Notes: a model not told the origin generated them from the letters alone. Positions 17,798-29,378 are shown, counted from the stretch's first letter. The stretch is 64,000 nucleotides of DNA from Chryseobacterium suipulveris (GCF_022811685.1 NZ_CP094532.1:2381501-2445500); one strand, 5' to 3'. Made by a program: numbers and translations.

Positions 17798-17873
17798 GAA
17801 CTAAACCTCCGGTAGCTTTCCCATTCACCGTTTTAGTAATTTTGTTTTTATTAAACCCTAAAAAACATATAAA

Positions 17874-18862
17874 ATGGCTACAAAAAAAAATCTCCGGAGG
17901 AGTTAAGGACTAACAAGTTTCTCAATCGTGCCTCTAGCGAAGTTAACGGTTTTGCCGAACTCCTGCAACGCTTTGAAAGAAATATTTCCATTCTGGGCAG
18001 AAGCAAACGAACCTTTGATAATTATTCCAGGCATGTTGCCGCCTTAGCGCTTCATTTCGGTAAAATCCCTACCGAATTAGACCCGGAAGACATCAAAGAT
18101 TATCTCTTTGAACTTCAAAAGCGATCAAAAACCCCTTCTCAGTCGTACTTTAAACATACTGTTTACGGGCTGCGTTTCCTGCTGAAAACCGAAGGCCTAC
18201 CTTACAGCTACCTCCATCTTCCCGCCATTCCAAGAGTCAAGAAACTTCCTGTGATCCTGAGTCGGGAAGAGATCTGGCGTATGCTTCAAACAGCAGAACT
18301 CCTGAAACACAAACTGCTCATCGGGCTCATCTACGGCTGCGGACTCCGGTGTATGGAAGTACGGAATATCGAACTCCGGCACTTGGATTTTGACCGAAAG
18401 ATGCTTCACATTGTACAGGGAAAAGGCCGAAAAGACCGTTATGTTCCGCTTTCCGAGCATTTAATCCGTGGCCTGAAAACTTTTATCAAAATTGAAAATC
18501 CGGATCAGTATTTATTTAACGGAAATCAAAACAGGAATGTTGAAGAGATTGATACGCCAAATCCAAGCAGTAAAGATTTTGATTCCCGCTACAGTCAGCG
18601 CGGTGTGCAGTGGGCAATTAAAACCATCTCCAAAAAAGCCGGAATCACCAAAGAAGTCCACACCCATACTTTGCGACACAGCTTTGCCACGCATTTGCTG
18701 GAAGACGGTGTTCCGATCATCATGGTCCAGAAACTTATGGGCCATGAAAGAATTGAATCGACCATGGAATACCTTCATGTCTGCCAGCTGTCGGATCAGC
18801 AACCGCACAGTCCTTTGGATACCGTTTTCGCTTTATGCCGCAAAAATGGAAACCCGAACTAA
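17874..18862 (+). CDS. tyrosine recombinase of element B (-1 shift near start)
   Basis: ATG at 17874 followed by nine A's; zero frame stops after ten codons, while a -1 shift gives MATKKKSPEELRTNK and continues into the recombinase (~329 aa). In this copy the position used as a TTG start in the other copies is CTG (17963), so an internal start is less likely and the slipped start is favoured. Catalytic boxes GCGLRCMEVR, HTLRHSF, LMGHERIEST and Tyr in MEYLH are intact. Confidence 0.78.
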
Positions 18863-19952
18863 GGGCGGAACTGTAGCGGAAGTTCTCCGCAAAATCAATT
18901 TACCGGCCCAGAACTTTACAGCTCATCAGGAGAAAACATTGCGGGCTTTGTCGTATTGCCGGACTTCCGCTTTGGGTGGACATATTGATGCGTGTGACGG
19001 CTGCGGAAATCTTTCCATCAGTTACAATTCCTGCCGGAACAGGCACTGCCCGCAGTGTCAGGGACACAAAAAGGAAGAGTGGATCCAGAAGCGCGAACAG
19101 GATTTACTCCCGTGCAGTTATTACCATCTGGTTTTTACGCTTCCTGAAGAACTGAACGGTTTGGCCATTGCCAATCCCACACTCACTTACAAAACCCTGT
19201 TTGAAGCGGCGTGGGCGACTTTAAACCAGTTTGGCAAAACCGAAGGAATCCAACTGGGAATGATTGCCATTTTACACACCTGGGGGCAGAACCTGAGCCT
19301 GCATCCGCATCTGCACTGCATTGTTCCGGGCGGTGGAATCAATAAACAGGGAAAATGGAAAAAGAAAGTACGGACGGATAAATATCTCTTCTCCGTAAAA
19401 GCGATGAGCAAAGTGTTCCGGGCAAAGTTTGTGGCTTCATTAAGGGCTTGTGGAATTACCGACCGGGATTTAATAGACAAACTCTTCTCCAAAAACTGGG
19501 TCGTTTATGCAAAACGTCCTTTTGGCGGCCCCAAACAGGTGATCGAATACTTAGGCAGATACACCCACAAAGTCGCCATCAGTAATCACCGGATCAAGGA
19601 AGTTACGGATAAAGAAATCCGTTTTGGCTACAAAGATTACCGCAAAGGCGGGGAGAAAAAGGAAATGACTTTATCAAATGTGGAGTTTATCAGGCGCTTC
19701 AGTCTGCATATCCTGCCCAAAAGGTTTGTGCGGATCCGCCATTACGGAATCCTGAGCAGCAGCTGGAAGCGTGGGAAGCTGCAGAGTTTACAGTCAGATT
19801 TAAACATCCGGATTCCGGAAGCAAAACCCAAGACTTTGCTCAATAAATGCCGGTGCTGCAAGGAAGGAAATCTGGTGACCATCGCCATTTTCGGGCAACG
19901 TGGTCCGCCACAGGATTTTCTTTTCGTCACCCAAACTTTCTCTGCGAAATAA
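18846..19952 (+). CDS. IS91-family HUH transposase (B)
   Basis: 368 residues from ATG 18846 (METRTKGG), overlapping the recombinase end by 17 nt. Zinc-finger region CRTSALGGHIDACDGCG, HUH motif HPHLH and YLGRY tyrosine pair are all present. It is closely similar to the transposase of element C and more distant from that of A1/A2. Confidence 0.9.
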   Translation: METRTKGGTVAEVLRKINLPAQNFTAHQEKTLRALSYCRTSALGGHIDACDGCGNLSISYNSCRNRHCPQCQGHKKEEWIQKREQDLLPCSYYHLVFTLPEELNGLAIANPTLTYKTLFEAAWATLNQFGKTEGIQLGMIAILHTWGQNLSLHPHLHCIVPGGGINKQGKWKKKVRTDKYLFSVKAMSKVFRAKFVASLRACGITDRDLIDKLFSKNWVVYAKRPFGGPKQVIEYLGRYTHKVAISNHRIKEVTDKEIRFGYKDYRKGGEKKEMTLSNVEFIRRFSLHILPKRFVRIRHYGILSSSWKRGKLQSLQSDLNIRIPEAKPKTLLNKCRCCKEGNLVTIAIFGQRGPPQDFLFVTQTFSAK

Positions 19953-20198
19953 ACTTTGTGGGTAAGGGAAATTATATGCTGAAACGAAAAATCACAGCAT
20001 TTAAACCCTACAAAGTGCCACTTCTGCCCACAAAAAAAGCAGTACTTCTAAAAAAACTGCTTTGTACCTCTAAATTCTAAAAACGATAACTCCATAAGGT
20101 TACCAACTGCTGGCAAAAAGCTACCGGAGCTTCCGTTCAACGGGCTTTCATTTCTTGTCTTTCAGACAAAACGAAAGCTTAGTTATTGTACAACGTAG

Positions 20199-21062
20199 TT
20201 ATGTTTTGGGTTTTAGTCCAGCTAAATATTTTCGTATGTCATTTTCTAATTTATCCGGGTATTTGTACTCTAATTTTTTTGACAATTCAGTTCCTATTTC
20301 TGAAACTAAATCAGTCATTGAAAATAGAGCAGTCCAATTTTCCTTTATATCGCTCCCTGAAAATGTTTGTTCTGTTTTAGCCCACATTTCCTGGTTAAGA
20401 TACTTTTTGAAAAGCCGTCCATATTTATTGGTCGTTATGTTCCAATTGTGTTCACTTGCAATGTGCCATTCAATTAAAGGAATTAAATATTCTGTGCGAA
20501 TAACGGTTTCCGACATAAATTTCGCATAGAATATTTCATCTCTCACAAGACACTTTGCCACGTAAGTTGTGTCCCACCAAAAATCGTTTATTAGATTTTG
20601 AAACTCTTTTTCAGACGGTTTTTTGATAATGGAAATTTGATAAGTTGGTTTCAGCATTTGCTTTGTAATACCATCTTTATCAATTAAAATTTTATAACCA
20701 ATATCCCAATCTTCTGGTAATTCTTTCTCTTGCGTTTCCTTTATAAATTTTGATTTGCTGTAAAGTTTAAAATCTACTTTCACACCGTCTTCATAAAGTA
20801 GCATTTTCATTGCGTGTTTATGGTTAAAACAACTTTCGTCTTCTTCAATCATAGCAATTGGATTTCCGAATTTAAGCGTCCAGCTTTTGTCTGAAATGTA
20901 ATTTGTATTATCCTCAAAAACAAATTCAATGTCTAAATCACTAAATTCGTCAACAAGTGCTAAAGGATTTACAAGTGAACTTGTCAGAAGAAGAACTCTT
21001 ACATCTTCGTTTTTCTCCGACCATTCTATAATTGTTCTTAACTTTTCTTCTCTGACTTTCAT
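20199..21062 (-). CDS. aadS: aminoglycoside 6-adenylyltransferase AadS (ANT(6)-type)
   Basis: 287 residues, the length of AadS of Bacteroidota. The nucleotidyltransferase motif is the LLTSSLVNP loop followed by the acidic pair in FSDLDIEF. It transfers AMP to the 6-position of streptomycin. It lies in one cassette: its far end (GTACAACGTAG at 20188) mirrors its start-side core (CTATGTCGTACAAC at ~21083-21095). Confidence 0.9.
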   Translation of the reverse strand: MKVREEKLRTIIEWSEKNEDVRVLLLTSSLVNPLALVDEFSDLDIEFVFEDNTNYISDKSWTLKFGNPIAMIEEDESCFNHKHAMKMLLYEDGVKVDFKLYSKSKFIKETQEKELPEDWDIGYKILIDKDGITKQMLKPTYQISIIKKPSEKEFQNLINDFWWDTTYVAKCLVRDEIFYAKFMSETVIRTEYLIPLIEWHIASEHNWNITTNKYGRLFKKYLNQEMWAKTEQTFSGSDIKENWTALFSMTDLVSEIGTELSKKLEYKYPDKLENDIRKYLAGLKPKT

Positions 21063-21088
21063 TTTGTTTGGTTCGGTTTTACTATGTC

Positions 21089-21220
21089 GTACAACGGTTT
21101 GGGGCTTTGCGAGGGCGGGGATTTTCAGCAGAAAATCTCGACCGAAGCACTAAGCTACAAATATAGCGAAAATCTCCAACGGAGTATTTTCGCCCCGCTC
21201 TTGCAAAACCCTTGTTACCT
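21089..21220. repeat. attC-like palindromic cassette site 3
   Basis: GTACAAC (21089-21095) and GTTACCT (21214-21220). Arms: GGGGCTTTGCGAGGGCGGGG against the reverse complement of CGCCCCGCTCTTGCAAAACCC. The spacer next to the core is 5-6 nt on the left and 2 nt on the right, as in the other sites. Confidence 0.8.
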
Positions 21221-22186
21221 GCTGGCTGTGTTTTTAGGTTTGGATATTATGTTATCAACTTCTTTTTTCAGATAGTTTAAGTTGATTTTGTATTCTTCCG
21301 AATTGAGTTCGTCAAATTGTAATTGTTCGATAAACTCAAAAATATCTTGAAGTTTTCTACTTGTCAGATAATATTGTAAAACCGTTTCATTGATTTGATA
21401 ATCAGGATTGAGTTCATAATATCTTTTGATAAACAAATCAAAATAAGGTTGCTGATAAATGCTGAAAATATCGGCTTCGGGTGGTGCAAACTTTATTCCT
21501 TCCCAATCCAAAAGATATAATTTTTGTTTGTCTGTGATAAGATTCCAATGATGAATATCTGTATGACATAAACAATATTTTAAATCTTTTTCCTTTAAAG
21601 CATTTGATAAATTATACCATTCGTTGATTTGATTTTTTATAATTGAAAGATTAGGTTGCAGTACCGTTTTGATTTCCGTTTTTAGTTGGTCAAGGTTTTT
21701 GTCTATCCAATTGTTTAGTTTAGAAATAAACGAAAGGTCAAATGTTTCAGAAATCTGCGAAAGGTCAAAAGGAGTTTTTTTTAAATGATGTAACTGACTG
21801 ACAATTTCGGCTAATTGAGTTATTTGTTCTTTGGTTAAATTTTTTTCTCCAACTGTTTCTCCTTTAATGTAATCAAACAAAACATATATATAATTTTCAT
21901 CTTCGCACCTAAAATCATCAGATTGCGTTTTAATCAATCGAATGATTTTTCCTTTCAGCAGAGTTTGATTATCAAGCCAATCCACAATGGGAAGATAAAG
22001 GTCGATGTGTTCCGTTAAATAAGAAGTTGATTTTCGACTTTTTTCATAAACTTTTAAAAAATAAAAATGCTCGTTTTCATCTTCTATTTTATAAGCCAAA
22101 GAAGCCCAACCACCTTTTTGTTTAGAAATTGTGTTTGTTTTGATAAGATATTTTTGTTGCAATGTTTTTATCAATGTTTCAACCAT
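21215..22186 (-). CDS. APH-family antibiotic phosphotransferase
   Basis: 323 residues with the aminoglycoside/macrolide phosphotransferase fold. Catalytic loop HTDIHHWN (HxDxxxxN) at ~residue 210 and the magnesium-binding LLDWEG motif followed by APPEAD, which recalls APH(9)-type spectinomycin kinases. Substrate cannot be decided from sequence. The stop codon (TAA at 21215-21217) is supplied by the cassette core GGTAAC. One cassette, far end GTTACCTGCTGGC matching its start-side GTTACCTGCAAGC. Confidence 0.78.
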   Translation of the reverse strand: MVETLIKTLQQKYLIKTNTISKQKGGWASLAYKIEDENEHFYFLKVYEKSRKSTSYLTEHIDLYLPIVDWLDNQTLLKGKIIRLIKTQSDDFRCEDENYIYVLFDYIKGETVGEKNLTKEQITQLAEIVSQLHHLKKTPFDLSQISETFDLSFISKLNNWIDKNLDQLKTEIKTVLQPNLSIIKNQINEWYNLSNALKEKDLKYCLCHTDIHHWNLITDKQKLYLLDWEGIKFAPPEADIFSIYQQPYFDLFIKRYYELNPDYQINETVLQYYLTSRKLQDIFEFIEQLQFDELNSEEYKINLNYLKKEVDNIISKPKNTASR

Positions 22187-22218
22187 TTTATTTTGTCGGA
22201 TTTTTGGTTTCAGCTTGC

Positions 22219-22352
22219 AGGTAACGGTTCGCGGCTTTGCGTTCGGGCGGGATTTTTAGCACTGCACTTGATACGAAGAACCACAGTTCAAATTTAGCAC
22301 AAATTTTCATACGGAGAACGTCCCCCCGCCTGACGCAAAACCGATGTTAGCG
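22219..22352. repeat. attC-like palindromic cassette site 4
   Basis: AGGTAAC (22219-22225) and GTTAGCG (22346-22352); arms GCGGCTTTGCGTTCGGGCGGG and CCCGCCTGACGCAAAACCG. The interior carries the motif GGGATTTTTAGCAC shared with several other sites. Confidence 0.8.
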
Positions 22353-22364
22353 GCTGTACTTTTG

Positions 22365-23951
22365 TCAGAGTTGAATTGTCCGTTCTATGTTTGTCTGCTC
22401 TAAAAAGGTTTCATCGTGCGAAACCACAATCAATGTCCCCCGATATTCGTTAATAGCTCTTGTCAAGATTTCAATGTTTTGTATGTCCAGATTGTTGGTT
22501 GGCTCGTCCAAAATAATAATGTCAGGCGATTGATTATTGATTGTTAAACAACACAACATTAAACGCATTTTTTCTCCGCCACTCAAAGCGTTGCAAGATT
22601 TGTCCCAATCTTCTTTGGTAAACAAAAATCGGTTAAGCCTGATTTTGATTTCGTGTTCCTGTAATGCCGAAGTATTGAATTGTTCGGCTTGTTCGTAAAC
22701 TTTCAGTTTGTCGTCAATCAGCGAATAGTCTTGGTCAATATAAACCGATTTGTTGTCTGCTCTGTAAACTTTTCCTGTTTGTGGTTCTATGTTGCCTAAA
22801 ATCAGTTTTATCAAGGTTGTTTTACCTGAACCGTTTTTGCCTTTTAAAGCAATGCGTTCGCCACTTGTGATTTTAAAATTTAGGTTTTCTGTCCAAAGCG
22901 GTTGTGTGTCGTAACTGAAATTGAGGTCATTAGCCGTAAATAGAATTTTGCCTTTGTGCAATGCAGAATTGTCAAAGCCGAATTTCATTTTGTCAATGTC
23001 TGGCAACGAAGAACGTAGTTCCTGCAATTCCTGTGAAACACTACCGATTTTTTCAGTGTGAACACTTTTCATTTTTGATGTGCTGTTTTCGGCATTGTTT
23101 CGTAATGTGTTCATCATAATTCGGGCAACACCTGCTTTTTCCTGTTTCTTTTTTCCACGACTATCCAAACGATTTTGTCGTTCAATTGTTTTTCGCTCCT
23201 TTTCTTTTGCCTTTCTAAGTGCTTTTTCTTTACTCTGAATATCTTGGCTTAAAGCATTTTGTTCAATTTCTTTTTGCTCCTTATAAAATTCATAGTTTCC
23301 GCCATAAACTTTAATTTCATTTCTGTTGAGCTCATAAATAGGATTTAATAATTGAAGTAACTCTCGGTCGTGGCTAACGATTATAAAAGTTGCTCTTGAA
23401 GTTTGAACGAAATCGTATAGTAAGTCTCTACTGGATTTGTCCAGATGATTACTGGGTTCATCTAATAAAACAAATGATGGTTGATGAATAAATAAACCAG
23501 CAAGAAAGACTTTTGTTTTTTGTCCTCCACTTAATTCGCTCAATTTTTGAGATAGTGATAAATCAGATATATCCCAATAGCTTAGGGCTTCTTGACATTT
23601 TTCTTCTATTGTCCAATCGTCATTTAAAAGACTATAATTCTTTTCATCTACACTTCCGCTTAAAATTTTGTGTAAAGCATTGAGCTTAGTTTCAACTTGT
23701 AAGGCTTGTGCAATGGTTAACTTATTAAACTGACCGAAAATTTGAGGAATATAGTAAGGTTTAGCCTGGGAAGTAATTTGACCTTCATCAGGTTTTAAAT
23801 CCTTAGCGATAAGTTTTAACAAAGTGGATTTTCCAACGCCATTATTGCCAATTAATGCAATTTTATCGGATTGGTTTACTGTCATACTTAAATTAGTAAA
23901 CAGCGTATTTTTATTGGGATGTGAATAGGATAAATTTTGAATCGTAAGCAT
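22365..23951 (-). CDS. ABC-F ATPase (ribosome-protection type)
   Basis: 528 residues, no transmembrane segments, two ABC domains: Walker A GNNGVGKST and GKNGSGKTT, signatures LSGGQ and LSGGE, Walker B FVLLDEPSNHLD and IIILDEPTNNLD, with a charged inter-domain linker (~205-300). This is the ABC-F arrangement of proteins that dislodge ribosome-targeting antibiotics (macrolides, lincosamides, phenicols). Its location inside a resistance-cassette array supports that role, but ligand range is unknown and I assign no allele name. Confidence 0.85.
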   Translation of the reverse strand: MLTIQNLSYSHPNKNTLFTNLSMTVNQSDKIALIGNNGVGKSTLLKLIAKDLKPDEGQITSQAKPYYIPQIFGQFNKLTIAQALQVETKLNALHKILSGSVDEKNYSLLNDDWTIEEKCQEALSYWDISDLSLSQKLSELSGGQKTKVFLAGLFIHQPSFVLLDEPSNHLDKSSRDLLYDFVQTSRATFIIVSHDRELLQLLNPIYELNRNEIKVYGGNYEFYKEQKEIEQNALSQDIQSKEKALRKAKEKERKTIERQNRLDSRGKKKQEKAGVARIMMNTLRNNAENSTSKMKSVHTEKIGSVSQELQELRSSLPDIDKMKFGFDNSALHKGKILFTANDLNFSYDTQPLWTENLNFKITSGERIALKGKNGSGKTTLIKLILGNIEPQTGKVYRADNKSVYIDQDYSLIDDKLKVYEQAEQFNTSALQEHEIKIRLNRFLFTKEDWDKSCNALSGGEKMRLMLCCLTINNQSPDIIILDEPTNNLDIQNIEILTRAINEYRGTLIVVSHDETFLEQTNIERTIQL

Positions 23952-24104
23952 AATTAATTTCTTTTTGAGTTTAACAAAAGTGGGAACCCAATTTTTTGAG
24001 CTGATTGTTAGATTGTCTAAGAAATTAATTTTTACATTTTCCGCTTACTTTTTATTTATGGTACAAATATAATGTTTTTTCTGAATTACCTTGTTTCGTA
24101 TTGC

Positions 24105-24235
24105 CGATAACGGTTAGTATATGAAAAGTAGGCGATTTCGAAGTGCCAAATTTTCGGTTAAGCACAAAGTATAATACGAGCCAAAAGCCTTGAATTTACT
24201 ACTGTTTCGCCTATTTTTTATATACATTGTTAGCG
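24105..24235. repeat. attC-like palindromic cassette site 5
   Basis: CGATAAC (24105-24111) and GTTAGCG (24229-24235); arms GTATATGAAAAGTAGGCGA and TCGCCTATTTTTTATATAC. The arms are AT-rich, unlike the other sites, yet spacer asymmetry is kept. Confidence 0.75.
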
Positions 24236-24253
24236 GGTCGTTGTTTTTGTTTA

Positions 24254-25168
24254 TCAGTCATTTATGTGTTTTTCTATTCCATCAATAATTGATTTCCAAT
24301 CATCAACGTGTAATTCGTGTCCTGTACCTTCAAGGGTGATTAGATTTGAACCTTTTATTTTTTCTAGTAAAAAACCTGCATTCTTATAATGCCAAATTTT
24401 GTCGTCTGTTCCGTGGATAATTAAGGTGGGTTGTTTGATTTCGTTTAATCTGTTCCAATATTCTTCACCACCTTGCAATGCAGCGTGATTGAACATACTT
24501 ATATAATTGTTGGCTCTATTGAACTCAGCTCTTATCAGTTTTTCACTTCTTTGTTTGTCAAATTGTTTCTTGCCACTCATTAATTCTGCACCCTGAATTA
24601 AATAGTTTACCACACTGTCTTCATTTGTCCAATTGACTGTACCTGCTTTACTATGGAAATCTAAAATACTCGTGTCCATTTCAGGTATAGTTGGGTCTGA
24701 GTCTCCCCAAGGGCCTGATGACATAAGAGTTAAGGAGTTAACTCTGTCGGCAAACTTTATTGATGCTATTTGAGAAATTAGTCCGCCCAAAGAAATCCCC
24801 ACAAAATGTGCTTTGTCAATCTTGTAGCCATCCAATATTGAAATAGCGTCATTAGTTAAGTCAACAATATCGTATGGAGTAGAACCTGGTTCATAATTAG
24901 TGGATTTTCCTACATCTCTGTTGTCGTAACGAATAACAAAAAATCCTTTTTCAGATAATTGTTGGCAAAATTCAGTGTCCCAATACAGCATTGATACGGT
25001 TGCACCTGCTACCAAAAGGATTGCTGGATTTTTCTTATTTCCAAAACTTTCCGTACAGAGTTCAATGCCGTTTGTTTTAATTATTTTCTCTTTCATTTCT
25101 GTTTTCCTTTGTTTGCAACTGATTATTATCAGTCCTAAAATTAATATCCAAAGTAGTTTTTTTTTCAT
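24254..25168 (-). CDS. estT: EstT-like macrolide esterase lipoprotein, copy 1
   Basis: 304 residues. Lipoprotein signal peptide with lipobox IISCK at residues 17-20. Alpha/beta-hydrolase: oxyanion loop VAGATVS, nucleophile Ser in VGISLGG, acidic residue in HGTDDKIW and His in GTGHEL. From memory this matches EstT, a serine esterase that opens 16-membered macrolide rings and occurs next to tet(X) in Sphingobacteriia. It lies in a cassette (GTTAGCGGG at both ends). A second, nearly identical copy lies at 30622-31536; they differ at Leu/Gln in NAGFL(L/Q)EK. Confidence 0.8.
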   Translation of the reverse strand: MKKKLLWILILGLIIISCKQRKTEMKEKIIKTNGIELCTESFGNKKNPAILLVAGATVSMLYWDTEFCQQLSEKGFFVIRYDNRDVGKSTNYEPGSTPYDIVDLTNDAISILDGYKIDKAHFVGISLGGLISQIASIKFADRVNSLTLMSSGPWGDSDPTIPEMDTSILDFHSKAGTVNWTNEDSVVNYLIQGAELMSGKKQFDKQRSEKLIRAEFNRANNYISMFNHAALQGGEEYWNRLNEIKQPTLIIHGTDDKIWHYKNAGFLLEKIKGSNLITLEGTGHELHVDDWKSIIDGIEKHIND

Positions 25169-25210
25169 TTATCAATGTTTAACTGTTATGCTGGTATCTT
25201 TCACAATGCC

Positions 25211-25343
25211 CGCTAACGTTTGGCAAATTGGCGATGGAGCCGACTTTTAGCACAAATGTTGAATAGAATTACTAATCTTCAACATTGCACAAAAGTTCAA
25301 TAGAAGTACTTCACCGGCTCTATTGCCAATTTGTTTGTTATGT
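25211..25343. repeat. attC-like palindromic cassette site 6
   Basis: CGCTAAC (25211-25217) and GTTATGT (25337-25343); arms GCAAATTGGCGATGGAGCCG and CGGCTCTATTGCCAATTTG. This is the longest clean arm pairing of the set. Confidence 0.82.
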
Positions 25344-25359
25344 GCCGTTTTATTCCATT

Positions 25360-26897
<1,538 letters not shown>

Positions 26898-26939
26898 ATT
26901 TTGTAATTATTTATCGGTTACATATTGGTGTTGTCTGTA

Positions 26940-27046
26940 GGTTGTTCTACGATAATTGCCAACTTTTAACTTCTATACGAAGGAACATGTTGGGATACTT
27001 GAACTTTCGATTTAGCGCCAACACGAGCAAACCGAAGTTAGCACCT
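26940..27046. repeat. degenerate attC-like region between NTF2 gene and FabF fragment
   Basis: Right side GTTAGCACC (27037-27045) with TAGCGCCAACACGAGCAAACC, and interior motifs like those of the other sites (ACTTTTAAC, ATACGAAGGAAC). The left arm does not pair well, so the site seems decayed or hybrid. Confidence 0.35.
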
Positions 27047-27051
27047 ACTCT

Positions 27052-27236
27052 CTATTCAGCATATTTTTTAAAAATACTTGTGGCAATGTGTCCGCCAAAA
27101 CCAAAAGTATTACTCATTGCGTAATTCACTTGCCGTTGTTGTGATTGGTGTAACGTCAAGTTAAATATATCCCTATATTCAGGTTCAATATCTACCGAAT
27201 TGATTGTTGGCGGAACAATGTTATTCTGAACAACGT
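27052..27236 (-). pseudogene. 3' fragment of a beta-ketoacyl-ACP synthase (FabF-like)
   Basis: The minus strand encodes NNIVPPTINS...NYAMSNTFGFGGHIATSIFKK and a stop, which is the C-terminus of FabF/FabB-type ketosynthases (His of the FGFGGH region). The 5' part is cut off at ~27237 by the ISCR2 unit. It was probably the gene of a further cassette or a flanking chromosomal piece. Confidence 0.7.
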
Positions 27237-27467
27237 ATAGGAAGAATAAACGCCCTTTTCACCCAAGTCCAACAGCTTTGGACCGCAGTTGACTCTTTCG
27301 ACACCCCTGCGATGCAACCCAATCCGGCTGACGGGGAGCCAGCAACGCTGAAAATTTACCCTCCTCTTTCCCACTAGCGGCTCCTTTTCCGACAACCAGC
27401 ACGGCGGATCCCTGCCGCGGCGCTGTGAACGCAGCATTTTGATTGGTATCGTTGGCCTTCAGGCTCG

Positions 27468-28961
27468 TCAGTCAAACAGACCCAGGAGCAGCTCAGCCGG
27501 TGGCGCCCGGCTTTCGGGTAACGCCCTGGTCCCGCTGGTTTCGGCTTTGTGCTTCAGGTGATCAAGGATCTGCTTGATCACTATAGGGTCTTCAATGCAG
27601 GCGATGACTTTCATGGCGCCGCCGCAGCCGCTGCAGGTCTCGATGTCGATATTGAAAACACGCTTGAGCCGTTGCGCCCATGTCATCGACGCTCGCCGTT
27701 GTGCTGGTGTTGCCGGTTCATCAGCCACCCTGACCTTGTTGCCCCTGCCCCGTTTTGCCGGCGTGACCAACGCCCGGTGCCGACTGTTGGGTGCGAACAC
27801 CCCGTGGAAGCGGGTTAGGTTGACTCTGGGCTTCGGTACCAGGGCGGCCAGCCTTGCAATGAAATCCAATGGTTCGAAAATGACGTGCGTGGTGCCGTCC
27901 CGGTACGGCGTCTTGAGCTGGTAGCGCACGTTGCCGCCTCGTGTTAACGACAGCCGCTTCTCGGATACCGCCGGGCGGCTGATGTACCGGCACAGCCGTT
28001 CGAGCTTCTTGCGTTCATCGGCCCTGGCCGCCACGCCGGCGTGCAGGCTGGACCCGGCTACCTTGCCAATCCCGTCACCGAACGGATCACCACTGGTCGG
28101 CAGAGTTTGCAAAGTGAACACCTTTCGCCCCGCCTGTGAACCGACAGCGATACGGTAAGTGATCGAGTGCCCCAGCAGGGGTGTCATCGGGTCGTCATCC
28201 ACCGCATCCGAGGCCAGATAGCTGTTTTCGACATCCCGTTCCAGCAGGCCTTGCCGTTCCAGATAGCGACCCACCCGGTGGGCGATGGTGTGCGTCAGCT
28301 GGGTGAGCTCTGGGCTGGTCGGCGCCTTGACCCAGCGGAAACGCGCTGAGCCGTGGGATTGCTCGACATACACACCGTCGAGAAACAGCATGTGGAAGTG
28401 AACATTCAGATTGAGCGCCGATCCAAAACGCTGGATCAGGGTGACCGCGCCCGTCTTGGCCACTTGGTGGGTATGGCCCGCTTTCTTGACCAGGTGCGTG
28501 GCAATGACGCGGTAAACGATGCCCAGCACCCACCCCATGATCTCGGGCCGGCTGGCAAACAGGAAACGCAGCTGAAACGGGAAGCTCAACACCCACTGAC
28601 GCATGGGTTGTTCAGGCAGTACTTCATCAACCAGCAAGGCGGCACTTTCGGCCATCCGCCGCGCCCCACAGCTCGGGCAGAAACCGCGACGCTTACAGCT
28701 GAAAGCGACCAGGTGCTCGGCGTGGCAAGACTCGCAGCGAACCCGTAGAAAGCCATGCTCCAGCCGCCCGCATTGGAGAAATTCTTCAAATTCCCGTTGC
28801 ACATAGCCCGGCAATTCCTTTCCCTGCTCTGCCATAAGCGCAGCGAATGCCGGGTAATACTCGTCAACGATCTGATAGAGAAGGGTTTGCTCGGGTCGGT
28901 GGCTCTGGTAACGACCAGTATCCCGATCCCGGCTGGCCGTCCTGGCCGCCACATGAGGCAT
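27468..28961 (-). CDS. rcr2: ISCR2 (ISVsa3-type) rolling-circle transposase
   Basis: 497 residues, the length of the ISCR2 transposase. Zinc-binding N-terminus (CESCHAEHLVAFSCKRRGFCPSC), HUH-like motif in NLNVHFHMLFLDG and a single conserved Tyr in LCRYISRP. It moves adjacent DNA by one-ended rolling-circle transposition, which explains the joined floR. Confidence 0.92.
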   Translation of the reverse strand: MPHVAARTASRDRDTGRYQSHRPEQTLLYQIVDEYYPAFAALMAEQGKELPGYVQREFEEFLQCGRLEHGFLRVRCESCHAEHLVAFSCKRRGFCPSCGARRMAESAALLVDEVLPEQPMRQWVLSFPFQLRFLFASRPEIMGWVLGIVYRVIATHLVKKAGHTHQVAKTGAVTLIQRFGSALNLNVHFHMLFLDGVYVEQSHGSARFRWVKAPTSPELTQLTHTIAHRVGRYLERQGLLERDVENSYLASDAVDDDPMTPLLGHSITYRIAVGSQAGRKVFTLQTLPTSGDPFGDGIGKVAGSSLHAGVAARADERKKLERLCRYISRPAVSEKRLSLTRGGNVRYQLKTPYRDGTTHVIFEPLDFIARLAALVPKPRVNLTRFHGVFAPNSRHRALVTPAKRGRGNKVRVADEPATPAQRRASMTWAQRLKRVFNIDIETCSGCGGAMKVIACIEDPIVIKQILDHLKHKAETSGTRALPESRAPPAELLLGLFD

Positions 28962-29072
28962 GTTCCGCGTCCTTGCAATACTGTGTTTACATACAGTCTA
29001 TCGCTTAGCGGAAAGTTCTTTTACCCTCAGCCGAAATGCCTGCCGTTGCTAGACATTGCCAGCCAGTGCCCG

Positions 29073-29378
29073 TCACTCCGCGGTCTTCACTGCGTGATCG
29101 AGTTGATCGACACCCGCCGTGACACGCTCCATGAAGTGCCTGCCTGCGTCTGTTAGCCGAACGCCCCGCGCATGGCGCTCAAATAGCAGGACACCAAGGT
29201 TATCCTCCAGCGCTTTCACACGCGCGCTGACGCTCGACTGGCTGATACCAAGTGCCTTGGCCGCATGCCGAAAATTCAGATGCTCGGCGACGGCGATGAA
29301 CTGAACAAGGGAAATGAGCGGTATCCTGCCAGACAGGATACCGACATTCACGAGGTTTCGATGGTTAGTGCGCCGCAT
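29073..29378 (-). CDS. truncated LysR-type regulator
   Basis: 101 residues: the N-terminal HTH of a LysR regulator (LVQFIAVAEHLNFRHAAKAL, then SVSARVKALED) without an effector domain. This truncated form regularly lies between floR and ISCR2. Probably non-functional as a regulator. Confidence 0.85.
   Translation of the reverse strand: MRRTNHRNLVNVGILSGRIPLISLVQFIAVAEHLNFRHAAKALGISQSSVSARVKALEDNLGVLLFERHARGVRLTDAGRHFMERVTAGVDQLDHAVKTAE

Larger units (their letters stand above)
17798..20187 (+). mobile_element. IS91-type element with tyrosine recombinase, copy B
   Basis: Same organisation as A1 but diverged in sequence. It begins GAACTAAACC after GTT and ends CTTAGTTATT before GTACAAC. The left inverted repeat (17795-17819) and the right one (20117-20141) share GTTGAAC, a 6-nt spacer and TCCGGTAGCTTT. 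The terminal hairpin lies at ~20145-20180. Confidence 0.85.

Noticed and set aside
28195..28978. Long plus/minus open frames within ISCR2, floR and sul2
   Set aside because: High-GC DNA gives long shadow frames; none has recognisable domains and all lie inside well-identified genes.
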